NCBI GenBank assembly: GCA_002293545.1
Contig: DBDL01000092.1
Location: 1-10,013 of the forward strand
Length of the DNA stretch: 10,013 nucleotides
Direction of reading: 5' to 3'
From: Lachnoclostridium sp. UBA933
Lineage (GTDB): Bacteria; Bacillota; Clostridia; Lachnospirales; Lachnospiraceae
This document shows positions 7,144-10,013 of this stretch, in pieces. The translations under genes and the position numbers were made by a program. Within the stretch, counting starts at the first letter, position 1; the number at the start of each line of letters is the position of its first letter. The notes beneath the pieces are model-generated. The model was not told the origin of the DNA and did not search any database. It saw only the letters and a list, made by a program, of their open reading frames with translations.

Positions 7144-8652
7144 ATGAAAAGAATAATCGCTGTAATACTATTATTACTGACAACCGCATTGCCGCTTACG
7201 GCCTGCGGCACTAATGCGGATTCGGAAAACGAGTCCGGCGCCGAATCCTATGAGGATTTTATCGGCAAAACCATAGGCGTTACTTTGGGAACGATATGCG
7301 ATATTGTCGCAGAGGATGATTTACAGGGCATAGCGACCCATTACAGTGATACGTCCGCCGCGCTGGAGGATGTACGCAAGGGGCGGCTTGATGGGTTCAT
7401 GACAGATTTATCGGTAGTGAAAGTGCTTGCGGCTGAGCCGGGGAATGAGAATTTTGAGTATTTCCCCATCCCGGAGGATATCTTTAACGGTCCTATGGGC
7501 GCATATTCCATTGATCAGGATGTAATCGACCGCTTTAATGTATTTCTGGCGGAGCTGGATGCGGATGGGACGCTTGCTAAGATGCAGACCCGTTGGCTGG
7601 ATGATGTGCCTGATTTGGATTCCCCCATGCCGGATATCCCCGCCGCCGGCGAAAACGGAACACTCACCGTCGCTACTACCGGCGCAGCTCTGCCTTTTTC
7701 CTTTATTGGCGCGAACAACGAATTAAAAGGGTATAGCATAGAGCTTGCCATGCGTTTCGCCGCCCATGAGGGAATGCACATAGAGTTTGCAGAGATGGAG
7801 TTTGGCGCAATGATTCCCTATGTCGCAGCCGGGCGTGCGGATTTTGGCATAGCCAACGTATCTATCACCGAGGAACGCAAGAAGAGCGTTATTTTCTCCG
7901 AACCGATTTACAACGACCGATTGGGGATCATTGCACTCTTGCCGGGGGCATCATCGGCGGTTCAAAGCATGAGTTTTTCTGAATGGATAAGCACTGGTAT
8001 TGATCGCAATCTTATTGCAGAAGACCGTTGGAAGATGATACTGGACGGCTTGGGTGTAACAATGCTTATGTCTATGCTGTCACAGCTTTTGGGTACGGCA
8101 CTTGGATGTTTTGTCTGCTGGATGCTGATGCACAGGATCAGAGTTATACGAACTATCGGCAACGCCTACTGTGCCCTTATTCGCGGTCTGCCTATCGTGG
8201 TTATTCTGATGATAACCTATTATATAATATTCGGCAGTTCAGAATTTTCCGGTGTATTGATTGCAGTCGCTGCGTTTACCATGACCACAGGCGCAACCGT
8301 CGCTATTATCCTCAAAGGTGCGATAGAAACCGTTGACCCGGTGGAGATCGAGGCAGCGCGAAGTATTGGCTTTTCGGCAGCAAAAGCATTCTTCACAGTA
8401 ACGCTGCCCCAAGCAATCAGACGGGCGCTGCCGGGCTACACTAATGGTTTTGTAGAGCTTGTAAAGGCAACTGCCATTGTAGGCTATATCGCCATACAGG
8501 ACTTGACCCGCGCAGGGGACTTAATACGCAGCCGAACCTATGACGCTTTCTTCCCCCTCATACTTGTGGCAATTATATACTTGATCGTCACAACAGTTTG
8601 CGTTCTGCTGTTTCAGTTTATTATCAGAAAGATAAATGGTGAATCCAGATGA
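7144..8652 (+). CDS. Fused amino-acid-binding lipoprotein / ABC permease (HisM-GlnP type) with lobes in permuted order, 502 aa
   Basis: The ATG at 7144 has AAGGG nine bases upstream. The signal peptide ends in the lipobox LTAC (C21). Residues 38-152 read as lobe 2 of an SBP_bac_3 protein: [10 protein letters not shown] (41-50), GRLDGFMTD (80-88) and [11 protein letters not shown] (141-151). Residues 172-265 then read as lobe 1: [24 protein letters not shown], and [17 protein letters not shown] (240-256). R245 and D88 align with the arginine and aspartate that clamp the amino-acid backbone in HisJ-type proteins. Residues about 298-495 are the permease, with about five membrane helices and the EAA loop ([10 protein letters not shown], 401-410, followed by LPQA). 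It should import a polar amino acid with the ATPase whose start overlaps its stop by four bases. Substrate-binding/permease fusions are known; the lobe order is the unusual point. Confidence 0.9.
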   Translation: MKRIIAVILLLLTTALPLTACGTNADSENESGAESYEDFIGKTIGVTLGTICDIVAEDDLQGIATHYSDTSAALEDVRKGRLDGFMTDLSVVKVLAAEPGNENFEYFPIPEDIFNGPMGAYSIDQDVIDRFNVFLAELDADGTLAKMQTRWLDDVPDLDSPMPDIPAAGENGTLTVATTGAALPFSFIGANNELKGYSIELAMRFAAHEGMHIEFAEMEFGAMIPYVAAGRADFGIANVSITEERKKSVIFSEPIYNDRLGIIALLPGASSAVQSMSFSEWISTGIDRNLIAEDRWKMILDGLGVTMLMSMLSQLLGTALGCFVCWMLMHRIRVIRTIGNAYCALIRGLPIVVILMITYYIIFGSSEFSGVLIAVAAFTMTTGATVAIILKGAIETVDPVEIEAARSIGFSAAKAFFTVTLPQAIRRALPGYTNGFVELVKATAIVGYIAIQDLTRAGDLIRSRTYDAFFPLILVAIIYLIVTTVCVLLFQFIIRKINGESR

Positions 8653-9722
8653 GTATACTATCAGTAAAGAATCTTGAAAAGCGTTTTGGAGATAACGTGA
8701 TACTGAAAAATGTATCGGCTGATATAGAAAAAGGCGAGGTCATCTCCATCATCGGACCTTCCGGTACCGGCAAAAGCACGTTTTTACGAGCAATGAACTT
8801 CTTAGACCCGCCTACAGACGGCGAGGTGTTCTTCGATGGCAGGTTAATCACAAAGAAGAATGTGGACGCGGTGCGGCGCAGGATGGGTATGGTGTTTCAG
8901 AATTTTGGATTGTTCTCCCATATGAATGTAATGGATAACCTGTCGGCAGGACCGGTCAAATTACTTGGGGTTTCCAAAAGCGAAGCGGAGGAAAAGTCCG
9001 CTGAACTGCTCAGAACGGTCGGTCTTTATGAACGGGCGCGCTTTATGCCCCGGCAGCTTTCAGGCGGACAGAAGCAGCGTGTGGCAATCGCTCGATGCCT
9101 AGCCATGTCACCGGAGGTCATACTGTTTGACGAACCGACCAGTGCTCTCGACCCCACGATGGTTAGCGAAGTAATGGCGGTTATGCGTAACCTAGCCAAA
9201 TCCGGTATGACCATGCTTGTGGTCACCCATGAGATGGACTTCGCCCGCGATGTTAGCAGCCGCGTGTTCTATATGGATGAGGGCGGCATATATGAACAAG
9301 GCAATCCGGAGATAATCTTCAATAATCCACAAAGGCAGAAAACACAGGCGTTTATATACAATATCCGCTCATATAACTACGAGGTGGAAAGCCGCGATTT
9401 CGATTACGCTGAAATGCTCTCCGGAGTGGAGAATTTCTGTTTCCGTCACGCAATCGGTAAAAGAGATGCGAACAGGCTTCAGCTCATAACCGAGGAGCTT
9501 ATTATAAATATAGTAACTCCGCAGTACGGGGCGTGCTCGCTAGCGGTGCATTTCTCAGAGAAACAAGAAACCTGCAATATATCGGTTTCATACAAAGGTG
9601 AATCAGGAAACGCACTGGACGGAGCCGCGGATGATTTATCGGTAAGCATGGTTAAAAACAGTGCGAAAGAAATACGCCACCAGTATGCGGACGGCATTAA
9701 CACTTTGACGGCGGTGCTGTAA
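8649..9722 (+). CDS. Polar amino-acid ABC transporter ATPase with fused degenerate anti-sigma-kinase-like (HATPase) domain, 357 aa
   Basis: The start overlaps the permease stop (ATGA), indicating translational coupling. Residues 1 to about 245 are a complete ATPase of the GlnQ/HisP type: Walker [10 protein letters not shown] (36-44), Q-loop Q84, signature LSGGQ (137-141), Walker B VILFDEP (157-163) with catalytic E162, and switch H194. GlnQ-type proteins end near residue 240-250. Here about 105 more residues follow, and they resemble an RsbW/SpoIIAB-type HATPase: [13 protein letters not shown] (277-289) looks like the N-box with E283 and N287 in the usual spacing, and [11 protein letters not shown] (347-357) resembles the family's terminal strand. 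The G1 box D-x-G-x-x-x-D is not preserved ([12 protein letters not shown], 314-325), so ATP binding by the tail is doubtful. It may be a docking or regulatory domain for the STAS protein. Tail identity is less certain than the ATPase. Confidence 0.92.
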   Translation: MSILSVKNLEKRFGDNVILKNVSADIEKGEVISIIGPSGTGKSTFLRAMNFLDPPTDGEVFFDGRLITKKNVDAVRRRMGMVFQNFGLFSHMNVMDNLSAGPVKLLGVSKSEAEEKSAELLRTVGLYERARFMPRQLSGGQKQRVAIARCLAMSPEVILFDEPTSALDPTMVSEVMAVMRNLAKSGMTMLVVTHEMDFARDVSSRVFYMDEGGIYEQGNPEIIFNNPQRQKTQAFIYNIRSYNYEVESRDFDYAEMLSGVENFCFRHAIGKRDANRLQLITEELIINIVTPQYGACSLAVHFSEKQETCNISVSYKGESGNALDGAADDLSVSMVKNSAKEIRHQYADGINTLTAVL

Positions 9723-9732
9723 GGAGGATGAG

Positions 9733-10013
9733 ATGAACGAGATTATCATCGAGGCAATACTTGAAAATATGGATACGGTGCAGGAGTTTATCAGCGAGCG
9801 GATAACCGACTGCCCCATGAAGATTCAGAATCAGATTGGGATAGTCGTTGACGAGATATTCTCCAATATAGTCAATTATGCCTACAACCCGGAGGTGGGC
9901 GGAGCAAAGGTGCGCATAACCGTAGAGGATGATATCACCATCGAGTTTGAGGACAGCGGCATAGCCTATGACCCGCTTACTGCCGTGGTGCCGGATGTGA
10001 CGCTTTCGGATGA
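9733..10013 (+). CDS. RsbW/SpoIIAB-like anti-sigma serine kinase (HATPase), 3' end cut by window
   Basis: AAGGAGG (9721-9727), overlapping the ATPase stop codon, places the start at the ATG at 9733; the ATG at 9728 would stop after two codons. Ninety-three codons are visible. The N-box DEIFSNIVNYAY (40-51) contains the catalytic-type E41 and the Mg-binding N45, and the G1 box DSGIAYDP (74-81) is intact. The last visible residues enter the ATP-lid region. Full members are about 130-145 aa, so roughly a third is missing. The family binds a sigma factor or another target, and phosphorylates a STAS protein to inactivate it; the STAS substrate and its phosphatase are encoded upstream in this operon. 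Unlike the tail fused to the ATPase, this copy has no visible defect in its nucleotide-binding motifs. Confidence 0.9.
   Translation, partial: MNEIIIEAILENMDTVQEFISERITDCPMKIQNQIGIVVDEIFSNIVNYAYNPEVGGAKVRITVEDDITIEFEDSGIAYDPLTAVVPDVTLSD

Noticed and set aside
5109..9818. Minus-strand open frames opposite the operon
   Set aside because: They are shadows of strongly supported plus-strand genes with clear domain motifs and good ribosome binding sites; none resembles a known family.

Overview
The window most likely comes from a spore-forming, low-GC Firmicute of the class Clostridia. The evidence is strong AGGAGG-type ribosome binding sites, very AT-rich intergenic DNA, a remnant of a CotJC-type spore-coat manganese catalase, and a YafY-type WYL regulator. 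A spirochaete such as Treponema cannot be excluded: formylglycine-enzyme-like lipoproteins and partner-switching modules also occur there. No rRNA, tRNA, CRISPR array, complete insertion sequence or phage gene is visible.

Left half, about 1-4860, AT-rich and loosely packed. A minus-strand lipoprotein with a formylglycine-generating-enzyme-like domain is cut by the left edge. It is followed by about 650 bases of AT-rich DNA with no convincing gene but two dyads, then a plus-strand GT2-like glycosyltransferase (1556-2665). Next come a minus-strand WYL regulator and, downstream of it, a ClbS/DfsB-type protein; their 116-base gap holds a -10 element and a long near-perfect inverted repeat that looks like an operator. 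A plus-strand fragment of a manganese catalase lies directly beside the regulator start and has lost its N-terminal third.

Right half, 4882-10013, richer in GC and tightly packed. Five co-directional genes form one apparent operon: a STAS-domain anti-anti-sigma-like protein; a membrane phosphatase with an extracellular dCache sensor and a cytoplasmic PP2C/SpoIIE-RsbU domain; a lipid-anchored amino-acid-binding protein fused to an ABC permease; an ABC ATPase with a degenerate anti-sigma-kinase-like domain fused to its C terminus; and an intact RsbW-like kinase cut by the right edge. Gaps are 15, 30, -4 and 10 bases.

The main interest is how these five genes fit together. They contain every component of a partner-switching circuit (kinase, STAS switch, phosphatase) interleaved with a complete one-subunit-type polar amino-acid ABC importer. 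The phosphatase sensor carries the residue pattern of amino-acid-binding dCache domains. The importer's binding domain keeps both halves of the amino-acid clamp, although its two lobes appear in reversed (circularly permuted) order. The fused kinase-like tail on the ATPase could link the switch physically to transport. I infer an amino-acid-responsive transport and signalling unit in which the STAS protein's phosphorylation state reports on, or gates, the importer. The architecture is read from sequence; the mechanism is a hypothesis.
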